This document shows positions 36,400-47,142 of a DNA stretch of 64,000 nt, one piece after another (the first letter of the stretch is position 1; each line of letters opens with the position of its first letter). Both the position numbers and the translations under genes were made by a program. Below the pieces are notes generated by a model, which did no database searches, had not been told where the DNA came from, and saw only the letters and a program-made list of their open reading frames with translations. Where the stretch lies: the NCBI RefSeq assembly GCF_002585305.1, contig NZ_NUNF01000032.1, positions 114,510 to 178,509 of the forward strand. Direction: 5' to 3'. The DNA comes from Bacillus sp. AFS037270 (GTDB lineage Bacteria > Bacillota > Bacilli > Bacillales_B > DSM-18226).

Positions 36400-36441
36400 C
36401 AACATTTTAAAACATTCGTAAGGTCCGTAAAATGAAAGACA

Positions 36442-36455
36442 AGAAAACGTTTTCA
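36442..36455 (+). promoter_or_regulatory. cre site (CcpA) before dctQ
   Basis: AGAAAACGTTTTCA matches the catabolite-response consensus TGWAANCGNTNWCA at all but the first base. It sits 16 bases before the start codon, a position for repression as a roadblock. Confidence 0.7.
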
Positions 36456-36471
36456 AGTTGGAGGAAGGCTT

Positions 36472-36969
36472 ATGAATGTAATCAAGAAGATAGGTCTAGT
36501 AATCGATGGAATTTTTGAAAAATTCACTTTACTGTCGTTAGTTGCCCTAATCTTGGTCGTAACCACCCAGGTTATGACACGGAAATTATTTAATTTTGTT
36601 TTCTTTTGGTCAGAGGAAATTACGCTTCTGCTGCTCGCCTGGTTTGCCTTTATGGCCATCGCAATTGGATTTCGCGAGTATATCCATATGGGAATCGATT
36701 CGTTTACCAATCTATTTCCAAAGAAATTCAATAAGATTCTCGATAAGATTATCAGTGCATCCACGTTTGCCTTTGGTTTATATCTAGTCATTCAAGGATG
36801 GGATTTTACGGTATTGATGCTGGATTCTACCCTGCCGGCAACAAAGCTGCCAAGCAGTATAACCTACGCTGTCATGCCGGTTACTGGAGTGATGATTTGT
36901 GTCTATTCTCTTCTCCAATTCTTTAACATTAATACCAATCGTCATAAAGACATAGAGGAGGGATTGTAA
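36472..36969 (+). CDS. dctQ: TRAP transporter small permease (DctQ)
   Basis: 165 residues with four membrane helices; the small membrane subunit of a tripartite ATP-independent periplasmic-type transporter that uses Na+ or H+ gradients. TRAP features seen are FWSEEITLLLLAWFAFMAIAIGFREYIHMGID in parts (helix 2, W-SEE and R-E-x-H). First gene of dctQ-dctM-dctP; GTTGGAGGA ribosome site. Confidence 0.9.
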   Translation: MNVIKKIGLVIDGIFEKFTLLSLVALILVVTTQVMTRKLFNFVFFWSEEITLLLLAWFAFMAIAIGFREYIHMGIDSFTNLFPKKFNKILDKIISASTFAFGLYLVIQGWDFTVLMLDSTLPATKLPSSITYAVMPVTGVMICVYSLLQFFNINTNRHKDIEEGL

Positions 36970-36970
36970 C

Positions 36971-38266
36971 TTGGACACAAATACAATTGGCATCATTATC
37001 TTACTTTCAAGTTTTGTTCTTTTAATCTTATTTCGATTTCCGATTGCCCTGACACTTATTGCTTCATCCTTACTAACCGTTATTTACCTAAAGATACCTC
37101 TTCCTGTTGTGGGGCAGCAAATGATCCAAGGGATGAACTCTTTTTCCTTGCTAGCGATTCCTTTCTTTATCCTGACAGGACAAATCATGAGTGAAGGTGG
37201 ACTGGCTACAAGGATTGTGAATTTTGCCAGTTTAATGGTGGGAAGAATCCGTGGGGGACTAGCGATGGTCAACAGTGTGGCCGCCTTGTTCTTTGGAAAT
37301 ATCTCCGGTTCTGCTGTCGCCGATGTATCTTCCGTTGGTTCTGTAATGATTCCAATGATGAAAAAGAAGGGTTATGAAGCAGACTATGCAGTTGGTGTTA
37401 CCATCGCTTCTGCTATTCAAGGGGTAGTCGTTCCGCCGAGTCATAATCTAGTTCTATACTCCTTAGCAGCAGGCGGCGTTTCGATTGCTAGCTTATTTAT
37501 GGCAGGGATTGTTCCTGGATTTATTATGCTAATTTCCTTGATGATTACAGGTTATATTATTGCTAGGAAACGAGGCTATCAAAAAGCAGACCCTGTTCCT
37601 AGGGCTGAAATAGGCGGTATTCTTTTACACGGCTTATTATCACTAAGCCCTGCGGTTATTATCTTAGGCGGGATCTTGACTGGATGGTTTACCGCAACGG
37701 AGTCTGGTGCTCTTGCTTGTTTATATTCTTTTATTCTAGCGTTTGTCGTTTATCGCGAAGCAAAATTAGCGAATCTATGGAAAATCTTAACCCGGACGAT
37801 GCGAACAGTATCGATGGTCTTTTTCTTAATTGCGGCTTCCGCTTCATTTGGCTGGATCTTAGCCTATTTAAAGGTTCCTGCTATGGTAACCAATTTATTC
37901 TTAAGTATTTCGGATAATCCACTTATTATTCTCTTAATTATTAATATTTTGTTGCTGCTGCTTGGGGCACCAATGGACATGGCACCCATGATTTTAATTA
38001 TGACGCCTATCCTGCTTCCAGTGGTTACGAATTTTGGAATGGATCCAGTACACTTTGGTATTGTCCTCATTTTAAATGCAGGGATTGGTCTATTGACACC
38101 ACCGGTAGGAACCGTGCTGTTTGTCGGCTGTGCGATCGGCAAGGTCTCGATCCAGCAAGGGACAAAAGCGATGATGCCATTTTTCTATGCGTTACTTGTT
38201 GTTCTTTTAATTATTACCTATATTCCTGAGGTTGTGTTGTGGCTGCCACATTTGTTAGTCAAGTAA
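36971..38266 (+). CDS. dctM: TRAP transporter large permease (DctM)
   Basis: 431 residues, about twelve helices, the conducting subunit of the transporter. Family blocks: GNISGSAVADVSSVGSVMIP, VGVTIASAIQGVVVPPSHN, and the C-terminal LNAGIGLLTPPVGTVLFVG. The start is a TTG one base after the dctQ stop codon, eight bases from GGAGGG. It works with DctQ and the DctP lipoprotein. Confidence 0.92.
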   Translation: MDTNTIGIIILLSSFVLLILFRFPIALTLIASSLLTVIYLKIPLPVVGQQMIQGMNSFSLLAIPFFILTGQIMSEGGLATRIVNFASLMVGRIRGGLAMVNSVAALFFGNISGSAVADVSSVGSVMIPMMKKKGYEADYAVGVTIASAIQGVVVPPSHNLVLYSLAAGGVSIASLFMAGIVPGFIMLISLMITGYIIARKRGYQKADPVPRAEIGGILLHGLLSLSPAVIILGGILTGWFTATESGALACLYSFILAFVVYREAKLANLWKILTRTMRTVSMVFFLIAASASFGWILAYLKVPAMVTNLFLSISDNPLIILLIINILLLLLGAPMDMAPMILIMTPILLPVVTNFGMDPVHFGIVLILNAGIGLLTPPVGTVLFVGCAIGKVSIQQGTKAMMPFFYALLVVLLIITYIPEVVLWLPHLLVK

Positions 38267-38318
38267 CCGAAGGAAAGGTAACAATAAATTTTTATAAAAA
38301 TATCAAGGGGGTTATTAG

Positions 38319-39344
38319 ATGAAGAAAAGAAAGATTACTGGGGTTTTAGCAGCAACTTTATTGATGGGGACCATCCTCGCAGCTTGTGGAAAAGAAGAAG
38401 CATCAAGCACAAAAAGCGGAGGGGCTAAGCAAGAGGGGCCAAAATACACCTTCCGTTTGGCAGACAATCAGCCGCCTGATTATCCAACAGTTGTTGGTGA
38501 CAAAAAGTTTGCTGAATTAGTAGAGGAAAGAACGAATGGCCGAATTAAAATTGAGGTTTTTCCATCTGCACAATTAGGGGATGAAAAATCCGTACTAGAA
38601 CAGGTTCAGCTTGGCGCGATTGAATTTACTAGAATCAACTCCAGTCCGCTTGCTGAGTTTAATGATCAGTTTACCGCACTTGGACTTCCATATGTTTTTG
38701 AAAGCGAAGAGCATTTATGGAATTTCCTTAACGGTGAGATGGGAACCAAATTGTTAGATGGATTAGAAAAGTCAAAAATGAAAGGGCTTGCTTACTACGA
38801 TTCCGGTTCACGCAGCTTTTACTCTACTAAACCATTAAAGAGCGTGAAAGACCTAAAAGGTCAAAAGATTCGTGTACAACAAAGTAAAATTAATATTGAT
38901 TTCATGGAAGCTTTAGGTGCAAGTGCAACACCAATGCCATATGGAGAGGTTTTCAGTGCCCTGCAAACAGGAATTATTGATGGTGCAGAAAATAATCTTC
39001 CAAGCTTAGACTCGTCCAATCATTATCAGGAGGCCAAAAACCTTATTTTAGACCATCACCAGCGGATTCCTGAAGTATTGCTTATTAGTAAGACTGCATG
39101 GGATAAGCTCTCAGAAAAGGATCAAAAATTGATTAAACAAGCAGCGCTTGATTCTGTTAAAACACAAAGAGAAGAGTGGGATAAATGGGAAGAGCGTTCC
39201 ACTAAGAAGCTTAAAGATGCGGGTGTAGTCTTTACAGAGGTCGATGATATTCAACCATGGAAAGATGCCGTTAAATCGATGGTAGATTCCTATTCAAAAG
39301 ATTATAAAGAGGTCATGGATGCAATTGAAAAAGCCCGTCCATAA
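38319..39344 (+). CDS. dctP: TRAP substrate-binding lipoprotein (DctP)
   Basis: 341 residues; lipoprotein signal with lipobox LAAC (Cys23), then a DctP-type binding domain. FRLADNQPPDYPT begins the mature fold. The block MPYGEVFSALQTGIIDGAENN and the invariant Arg in KIRVQQS, which clamps the ligand carboxylate, are present. Ligand is likely a carboxylate such as a sugar acid or dicarboxylate. The cre site and the GH3-shared element fit a carbohydrate-derived substrate. Terminator follows. Confidence 0.92.
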   Translation: MKKRKITGVLAATLLMGTILAACGKEEASSTKSGGAKQEGPKYTFRLADNQPPDYPTVVGDKKFAELVEERTNGRIKIEVFPSAQLGDEKSVLEQVQLGAIEFTRINSSPLAEFNDQFTALGLPYVFESEEHLWNFLNGEMGTKLLDGLEKSKMKGLAYYDSGSRSFYSTKPLKSVKDLKGQKIRVQQSKINIDFMEALGASATPMPYGEVFSALQTGIIDGAENNLPSLDSSNHYQEAKNLILDHHQRIPEVLLISKTAWDKLSEKDQKLIKQAALDSVKTQREEWDKWEERSTKKLKDAGVVFTEVDDIQPWKDAVKSMVDSYSKDYKEVMDAIEKARP

Positions 39345-39364
39345 ACTATAGCAGCACGCAGTAA

Positions 39365-39404
39365 ACCTAGTTGGTAAATATTTCCTTTACCAACTGGGTC
39401 TTTT
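39365..39404 (+). terminator. Terminator after dctP
   Basis: Stem ACCTAGTTGGTAAA / TTTACCAACTGGGT with a seven-base loop and CTTTTCTG. Confidence 0.85.
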
Positions 39405-39441
39405 CTGTTTAAAAAATATTACCGGTGGGGAATGAAAACTA

Positions 39442-41268
39442 ATGAGGAAAATGGCAGAATTTATTAAACGGTTTATTCTTTTAAAAAATCAATCCTTAAT
39501 GATAAAACTCTGCGTTTTTTCTAGTTTTCTCGTTGTTTTTCCTGTCCTTTCAGTAGGAATTTTCTCGTATAAACGTTCATCTGCTGAGCTTGAGAATGAA
39601 CTTAGACAATCAAGCAGACAAGTCATTGATCAAGTACAAACACATATTGAATATTATTTACAGGATTTTGAAATCACCAGTCTCAAAATCATTAATTCTC
39701 CAGAATTATCCAGTCTTTTAAAATCAACAATATCCGATCATAGACAAAGTATGATTGATGCTACTCGAAATACCTTAAAGGCGGCAGAGTATTCAAGGGC
39801 AGATATCAGTAATATCACGATCCTATTAGATAACGAACAAGTCATTGATACCCTTGGGGCAAGAAATTTTTATCCCGCGACTAAAATCAAAGAGGAGTAT
39901 TGGTATCGGTTAGTGCCACTAAACGGGATGAGTATGTTAGTAACGAGAAAATTGACATTAGCAAATAATGAGCAGCCTGTTATTTCACTTGTCAGGCGTC
40001 TTTATAATCCACGAACACTTCTGCCTGTCGGAATGCTCATCATTGATATAAATTTTAGACGAATTGAAGAAATCTCAAATAAGGTAACGATTAGCAAAAA
40101 CGGCTATTTCTTTATCTTGGATGCAAATGGGCATTACATCTACCATCCTGATTATACGAAGCTTGGAAAAAAGGTAGAATACAAGCAGCTTGTTTCCTTA
40201 AAAACAGAGGGAAGCCATACGGAGATATTAGATAATCAGCGAAAAGATTTTGTTACGTTTACTTTTTCGCAAAACCTTGGCTGGCGGTTTCTAACCGCTG
40301 TTCCCTACCGTGATTTAACCGGCGGGATTATCCAGATTGAGAAAACCATTTCTACCACGATTATCGTTTCGTTAATTTTGGCTTATCTAATCGGTTTCGG
40401 CTTTGCAACTAGCATTATACGGCCGATTCGAAGATTGCAGCATTTTATGAAGGAAGTAGAGACGGGCCATCTTGAAGGCAGGGTCCGTGTGGATTCAAAT
40501 GATGAAATCGGTCAATTAACGGCAGGTTTTAATAATACGGTTGAAAAACTAGCTAATTTACTTGAGGAGGCATACGTATCTAAATTAAGAGAAGCTGAAA
40601 TGTCGCTCAAGCAAAAAGAAGTAGAATTAAAAATGCTTCAATCACAAATGAATCCTCACTTCCTCTATAATTCACTAGAGACGATTAGGGGAATGGCGTT
40701 GGAGGAAGAACAGGAAAATATTGCTGTTATGTCCTATTCGCTTGGAAAATTGCTCCGCTATAATTTAAATAATCAATCTTCCACGGTTAGTCTGCGTGAG
40801 GAAATAAATTTTTGCGAAATGTACCTTAAGATTCAAAAGTTTCGCTTTGAGGACCGTTTTGATTATCAGTTTGATATTCCCGAATGGGCAATGGTACTTA
40901 AGGCCATTAAGTTTTCCCTACAGCCATTGGTTGAAAATTGCTTTGTACACGGTCACGATGCCGGAGTTAGAAAAATCAAAATTGTAATTTCTGTTTACCG
41001 TTATTCTGAATCATCATATGTCATCAGTATTTGTGATAATGGGAAGGGAATAGAGGAAAGGAATTTAGAAGAAATCAGGAAAAGAATAAACCTATTAACA
41101 CCAGCCAAAGACGGGAAGAATATCGGAATTTTAAATGTGCACCAAAGGATTCATTATTTGTTTGGTTCGGAATATGGTATCACAGTTAGAAGTAAATTTG
41201 GTTCCGGGACAAAGGTATTGATCCATTTACCGATTTTGGACCAGCATATGGAGGGGGAGAAACCATGA
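39442..41268 (+). CDS. Sensor histidine kinase (YesM type)
   Basis: 608 residues. Membrane helix (about 20-45), extracellular Cache-like sensor (about 50-290), second helix (about 295-320), HAMP (about 322-375), His_kinase domain with the phosphoacceptor in QMNPHFLYNSLE (His406), and an HATPase_c domain (about 490-600; N box LVENCFVHG, G box NGKGIEE). Such YesM/LytS-type kinases control sugar or organic-acid transport in Bacillus. It overlaps the regulator gene by four bases. It probably senses a substrate of the adjacent TRAP system. Confidence 0.9.
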   Translation: MRKMAEFIKRFILLKNQSLMIKLCVFSSFLVVFPVLSVGIFSYKRSSAELENELRQSSRQVIDQVQTHIEYYLQDFEITSLKIINSPELSSLLKSTISDHRQSMIDATRNTLKAAEYSRADISNITILLDNEQVIDTLGARNFYPATKIKEEYWYRLVPLNGMSMLVTRKLTLANNEQPVISLVRRLYNPRTLLPVGMLIIDINFRRIEEISNKVTISKNGYFFILDANGHYIYHPDYTKLGKKVEYKQLVSLKTEGSHTEILDNQRKDFVTFTFSQNLGWRFLTAVPYRDLTGGIIQIEKTISTTIIVSLILAYLIGFGFATSIIRPIRRLQHFMKEVETGHLEGRVRVDSNDEIGQLTAGFNNTVEKLANLLEEAYVSKLREAEMSLKQKEVELKMLQSQMNPHFLYNSLETIRGMALEEEQENIAVMSYSLGKLLRYNLNNQSSTVSLREEINFCEMYLKIQKFRFEDRFDYQFDIPEWAMVLKAIKFSLQPLVENCFVHGHDAGVRKIKIVISVYRYSESSYVISICDNGKGIEERNLEEIRKRINLLTPAKDGKNIGILNVHQRIHYLFGSEYGITVRSKFGSGTKVLIHLPILDQHMEGEKP

Positions 41269-41996
41269 GAAAAACGATTTTGTTGGTTGATGACGAGAGA
41301 TGGGTTCGTACAGCCCTTAAATGGACCATTAATAAGTTGAATCTTCCATTGCAAGTCGTACACGAATGTCAAAATGGCTTGGAGGCACTCGATTGGATAA
41401 AGCAAAATAATGTAGATCTAATTATATCAGATATCCGAATGCCCATCATGGATGGACTTTCATTTGTTAAAGAGTTGAGCCATTTGAAAAAGAAGCAGGA
41501 TGTGGTTGTGATCAGTGTGCATGACGAGTTTCAATTTGTCCAGCAGGCTCTGAGAACAGGAGTGACCGATTATCTGCTCAAACCAGTCGAAGAAACGGAA
41601 CTAAAAGCATGCCTGGAAAAGTGGCTGAAAAAATTAGCTGAGGACTTGGATATCCAAACGGTAGATGAAAGTCTTCCTTCTTCAACGATCGAAAGAGTGT
41701 TACAGTATTTAGAAAAAACACCATTAGACCAAATCACACTAAAAGATGCAGCCGAAAGTGTACATATGAATCCTAGTTACCTTAGTCAATTGTTCAAGCA
41801 GCAATTAAATAAAAAATTCGTTGATTATCTTACGGAGCTGCGGATTGAGGAAAGCAAACGGTTGTTACTAAATACATCTTTACGAATGTCAGAAATTGCC
41901 GAGAGAGTGGGCTACGCTGATTTAGCGTATTTTAGTAACAATTTTAAGAGAATTACAGGCTGTTCACCATCGGAATTCCGGAAATCAGCGATTTGA
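41265..41996 (+). CDS. Response regulator, AraC family (YesN type)
   Basis: 243 residues: receiver domain (about 3-120, phosphoacceptor Asp56 in LIISDIRMP, Lys in YLLKPVE) and a C-terminal AraC-type double helix-turn-helix (about 140-240, ending with the typical GYADLAYFSNNFKRITGCSPSEFR). Partner of the overlapping kinase. It probably binds the direct repeats before dctQ and the GH3 gene, being the only AraC-type protein in the window. Confidence 0.9.
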   Translation: MRKTILLVDDERWVRTALKWTINKLNLPLQVVHECQNGLEALDWIKQNNVDLIISDIRMPIMDGLSFVKELSHLKKKQDVVVISVHDEFQFVQQALRTGVTDYLLKPVEETELKACLEKWLKKLAEDLDIQTVDESLPSSTIERVLQYLEKTPLDQITLKDAAESVHMNPSYLSQLFKQQLNKKFVDYLTELRIEESKRLLLNTSLRMSEIAERVGYADLAYFSNNFKRITGCSPSEFRKSAI

Positions 41997-42018
41997 AAAT
42001 TTAGTCATTGAAGCTAGA

Positions 42019-42046
42019 GCTGCCAAGATAGGCAGCTTATCTTTTT
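42019..42046. terminator. Convergent terminator
   Basis: GCTGCC / GGCAGC stem with a six-base loop followed by TTATCTTTTT, between the response regulator and the RpiR gene. Confidence 0.75.
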
Positions 42047-42057
42047 AGTGCTAGGCG

Positions 42058-42783
42058 TTATTGATTTAGTTGATAGATTTCACGGGCCATCGATTCAAGA
42101 ATATAAACAACTGGCACTTGTGTGGTAATATTCGCTTCTTCGATGAATTCTTCCGTTACATAGTAAGAAATATTGAGGTCAGAAATTTTTGCCACGGTTG
42201 AGAGTTTATTGTTGGTAATACTAATAATTTTACTACCTTCTTGTTTAAGTTGATGGAGATGTGTGATAGTGAAATTTGTTTCTCCTGAGACTGATAGTGC
42301 AATAATGACACTGTTCGTCCGGAGCTTAGAGTGAATTGGAAAGTGGGGGTCTTTTATATACATTGAAAATTTACCTAAACTTGAGAAGTATCGTGCCCCA
42401 TATTCCGCCAGAATCCCTGAGCTTCCAATCCCAATAAAAATTACATTGTCCGCATGAGTAACTAGATTTGCAGCATTCTTGATTTTTTCCTCTAATTCCC
42501 CTTTTAATGTCCGCTCAAAAAATTCGACTAACGAATGTTGGGGACTTTTTATAATTGTTTTTTTCTTCTCTTCTAAATGAATTTTAAGTTTTACTTTAAA
42601 TTCAGAAAAACCCTCGCAATTTACTTTTCGACAAAAACGTAAAATGGTCGCAGTTGAGACATGGGTTTCATCTGCAAGTTCACGAATTCGCATGTAGGCC
42701 ACTTTATCACTGTTTTGAATGATGTAGTTGTATAAAGAAGTTTCTAATTCATTGAAAGACGCAATTATTTCATTTGAAAACAT
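42058..42783 (-). CDS. MurR/RpiR-family transcriptional regulator
   Basis: 241 residues: N-terminal helix-turn-helix (about 1-75; RIRELADETHVSTATILRFCRKV) and a C-terminal SIS sugar-phosphate-binding domain (about 105-230; FIGIGSSGILA and SVSGET). It senses a phosphosugar and controls a catabolic gene, here most likely the divergent 6-phospho-beta-glucosidase gene. The intergenic region between them has phased AGTG repeats that may be its operator. Confidence 0.9.
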   Translation of the reverse strand: MFSNEIIASFNELETSLYNYIIQNSDKVAYMRIRELADETHVSTATILRFCRKVNCEGFSEFKVKLKIHLEEKKKTIIKSPQHSLVEFFERTLKGELEEKIKNAANLVTHADNVIFIGIGSSGILAEYGARYFSSLGKFSMYIKDPHFPIHSKLRTNSVIIALSVSGETNFTITHLHQLKQEGSKIISITNNKLSTVAKISDLNISYYVTEEFIEEANITTQVPVVYILESMAREIYQLNQ

Positions 42784-42840
42784 TTAAGTTGGTTACCCCT
42801 TTTTTTAAAAGATCGTAATTCATTTTAACATAATAATTCG

Positions 42841-42890
42841 AGTGTCACACAGTGTTACATCTTTGTCACAAGTGACTTCCAGTGTGATTA
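42841..42890. promoter_or_regulatory. Phased AGTG repeats, candidate RpiR operator
   Basis: AGTGTCAC (42841), AGTGTTAC (42851), AGTGACTT (42871) and AGTGTGAT (42881) start 10, 20 and 10 bases apart, so on one face of the helix. GTCAC-AA-GTGAC (42866-42875 region) adds a palindrome. Located between divergent rpiR and GH1 genes. Confidence 0.5.
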
Positions 42891-42979
42891 AGAACTAGAT
42901 CACGTTAACTTATTTACTATTTTGCAAAATATCGTTACGATTCCTAATGAAGAAAAGAGATTAAATTCAAACAACTTAA

Positions 42980-44464
<1,485 letters not shown>

Positions 44465-44649
44465 TCATTTTTCCTTTACTACTACCACGACTTTTTCCTT
44501 TAAAACAAGGTTTGGATTAATTTTCAGTTGGACACTTTTTTATACGTATTAATCTAATAGGAACCCTTAATGGGTTCTTTTCTAATTTAATGTGAAGGTA
44601 ATGTGAAGATTTACATAAAAGACTTTACTATTTTTTTATGTGGTCTATA

Positions 44650-44681
44650 ATACCCTTATAGGTATAAACCCCTAAGGGTAT
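44650..44681 (+). promoter_or_regulatory. CstR-type operators (two) before the CoA-disulfide reductase gene
   Basis: ATACCC-TTATA-GGTAT (44650-44665) and ACCCCTAAGGGTAT (44668-44681) are adjacent G/C-core inverted repeats of the CsoR/CstR kind, about 65 bases before the start. Confidence 0.65.
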
Positions 44682-44743
44682 ATCTAAAAGTAAATTACAA
44701 TTATAAGTATTAAAACAAAACATAAAAATTTGGAGGGGAAAGT

Positions 44744-46687
44744 ATGACACAGAAAATTATCATCATAGGAGGAGTGGCAGGGGGTGCTACTGCTGCAGCA
44801 AGGTTAAGAAGAATTAGTGAAGATGTTGAAATCATTCTTGTAGAACGCGGTGAACATATTTCATTTGCAAATTGCGGATTACCCTATTACATTGGCGAAA
44901 CAATCAAGGATAGAAACAAATTATTAGTACAAACCGTAAAAGGTATGTCAGACCGCTTTAATCTAGATATTCGTAATTTAAGTGAAGTATTAAGCATTGA
45001 TCCTGAAAACAAAAGCGTAATTATTAAGGATTTAAAAACAGGGGAAGCGTACGAAGAATCGTATGACAAGTTATTATTATCTCCAGGAGCCAGACCTATC
45101 GTACCACCGATTCTAGGGTTAAGTGAAAACCAAACACTATTTACTTTAAGAAATATTCCTGATACTGATAAAATTAAAACCTTTGTTGATACCCAAAATC
45201 CCCAAAAAGCTATTGTTGTAGGTGGAGGCTTCATTGGGATAGAAATGGCTGAAAACTTAGTAGATAGAGGCTTAGAAGTTACAATTATTGAAATGGCAAA
45301 TCAAATTATGGCGCCTATTGATTTTGAAATGGCTAGTATTTTACACACACATTTAAAAGAAAAAGGTGTGAAATTAATTTTAGAAAATGGTGTCCAATCC
45401 TTTACTGAACAAGGGAAGAGGGTACTTCTTTCAGATGGAACTGAGATTGCAACAGATATGACGATTCTTTCTATCGGTGTCAGACCGGAAAATGAATTAG
45501 CAAAAATAGCTGGATTAGAGTTAGGGAATAGGGGAGGAATTGTTGTTAACGAATACCTCCAAACTTCGAATAAAGATATATATGCTGTTGGAGATGCGGT
45601 GGAGGTTGTGGATTATATAAGCGGTACAAAGTCGATGATTCCGCTTGCAGGACCAGCCAATAGACAAGGACGAATTGCTGCCAATAATATGATGGGGAAA
45701 AATGAAAAGTATCAAGGTACCATGGGTACTTCCATTGCGAAAGTGTTTGACTTAACTGTCGCTGCAACAGGTAACAATGAGAAAATTTTAAAACGCTTAG
45801 GGGTTTCTTATGAAGTAATTCATATTCATCCAAGTTCACATGCTGGATACTATCCAGGTGCGGCACCAATAGCGTTAAAATTAATTTTTGATAAAGAAAC
45901 AGGAAAAATCTTCGGGGCACAAGCGGTTGGTTCTGATGGCGTAGATAAGCGTATTGACGTAATTGCTACTGCAATTAAGGGTGGATTAACCGTAGAAGAT
46001 TTAACTAACTTGGAATTGTCTTACGCACCACCTTATTCATCAGCAAAAGACCCAGTAAATATGGCTGGTTATGTCGCTTTTAATATCATCGAAGGTGAAG
46101 TAGAAACGATCCAGTGGCATGAAGTTGACAATATAGTTTCAGATGGAGGACTACTTATCGACGTTCGTGAGCCAATGGAGCGTGAATTTGGATTTATTAA
46201 AGGCTCAATTAATATTTCTTTAAATGACTTGAGGAATCGATTAGAGGAACTGCCAAAGGACCAGACGATTTATGTCAGCTGTCAAGTTGGCTTAAGGGGA
46301 TATATTGCAAGCCGGATACTAAAAAATAACGGGTATGACGTTAAAAATGTTGATGGTGGTTGGAAAACATATTCTTCAGTATTTGGAAGTAACCTAAATG
46401 AAAATTTTGAAGCCAACACAAACAACCTTGGGGAAACAGATATAGAAAACAGCGTTGCATTAAAGGTTGATTCAGTTTTAGATGTTAGTGGTTTAGTATG
46501 TCCTATGCCGATTGTGAATTTAAAAAAGGGGATTGCGCAATTGGAAAGCGGGCAAATATTAGAGCTTCATGTGACAGACAGAGGTGCCTTAAACGACCTT
46601 CCTTCATGGACAAAAAATGCAGGACACACCATCTTAAAGACCGAGCAAACTGAGCAGCTGATTAAATTTTGGATTGAAAAGAACTAA
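44744..46687 (+). CDS. CoA-disulfide reductase fused to rhodanese and TusA domains
   Basis: 647 residues. Domain 1 (1-440): FAD/NAD(P)H pyridine-nucleotide disulfide reductase with IIGGVAGGATAAARL, the single redox Cys44 (FANCGLPYYIG) and second nucleotide motif VVGGGFIGIEMAENL. It reduces CoA disulfide or CoA persulfide. Domain 2 (about 455-545): rhodanese with active Cys513. Domain 3 (about 575-647): TusA sulfur carrier with Cys586 in SGLVCPMPI. Two-domain CoADR-rhodanese enzymes are known; the extra TusA makes a three-step sulfur relay on one chain. The operators upstream put it in the CstR regulon. Confidence 0.92.
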   Translation: MTQKIIIIGGVAGGATAAARLRRISEDVEIILVERGEHISFANCGLPYYIGETIKDRNKLLVQTVKGMSDRFNLDIRNLSEVLSIDPENKSVIIKDLKTGEAYEESYDKLLLSPGARPIVPPILGLSENQTLFTLRNIPDTDKIKTFVDTQNPQKAIVVGGGFIGIEMAENLVDRGLEVTIIEMANQIMAPIDFEMASILHTHLKEKGVKLILENGVQSFTEQGKRVLLSDGTEIATDMTILSIGVRPENELAKIAGLELGNRGGIVVNEYLQTSNKDIYAVGDAVEVVDYISGTKSMIPLAGPANRQGRIAANNMMGKNEKYQGTMGTSIAKVFDLTVAATGNNEKILKRLGVSYEVIHIHPSSHAGYYPGAAPIALKLIFDKETGKIFGAQAVGSDGVDKRIDVIATAIKGGLTVEDLTNLELSYAPPYSSAKDPVNMAGYVAFNIIEGEVETIQWHEVDNIVSDGGLLIDVREPMEREFGFIKGSINISLNDLRNRLEELPKDQTIYVSCQVGLRGYIASRILKNNGYDVKNVDGGWKTYSSVFGSNLNENFEANTNNLGETDIENSVALKVDSVLDVSGLVCPMPIVNLKKGIAQLESGQILELHVTDRGALNDLPSWTKNAGHTILKTEQTEQLIKFWIEKN

Positions 46688-46760
46688 AAAATTGAAATTT
46701 ATCAATTAACGGGTATTTATCATTGATGTAATGTCCATAAAGAAAACGGACAAAAAATAA

Positions 46761-46784
46761 AAGGTAGCTTATGAAAGCTACCTT
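46761..46784. terminator. Convergent terminator
   Basis: AAGGTAGCTT / AAGCTACCTT stem. Confidence 0.75.
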
Positions 46785-46799
46785 CTTTGTTATTGTATC

Positions 46800-46976
46800 T
46801 TAAGAAACCTTATTACTTTCAATATATGTTTCAAAAGCTGGATGAAATTCTTTTTGATAATGTAGTTCCGGACATGATTTAATAACAATTGATTTTAAAA
46901 TATTCGAGTTTTTTGTCTCTAATACTTTATTGCATTTTGGACAATGTTCAATAAAAAGGTTTTTAAATAAACGCAT
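46800..46976 (-). CDS. Small Cys-containing protein (58 aa)
   Basis: Minus-strand frame with GGAGG six bases before the ATG at 46976. It has an amphipathic basic N-terminus and HCPKC (Cys12/Cys15). Cys35 (SCPE) and a nearby His complete a possible C-C-C-H zinc or persulfide-binding set. Embedded in the sulfur locus on the opposite strand. No family recognised. Confidence 0.65.
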   Translation of the reverse strand: MRLFKNLFIEHCPKCNKVLETKNSNILKSIVIKSCPELHYQKEFHPAFETYIESNKVS

Positions 46977-47142
46977 ATCCAGCCTCCTATCCCACTAATT
47001 CCTATAGTTATACTGTGAATTATACAGTATTAACGTGAATTTACAATAGATATCGATAATTTTTATAGTATTGTTGGAAAAAATAAAGGTGACAATATAT
47101 GCATTTTCAATTGATATAAAATACGGCGAGAGGAAGATGATA

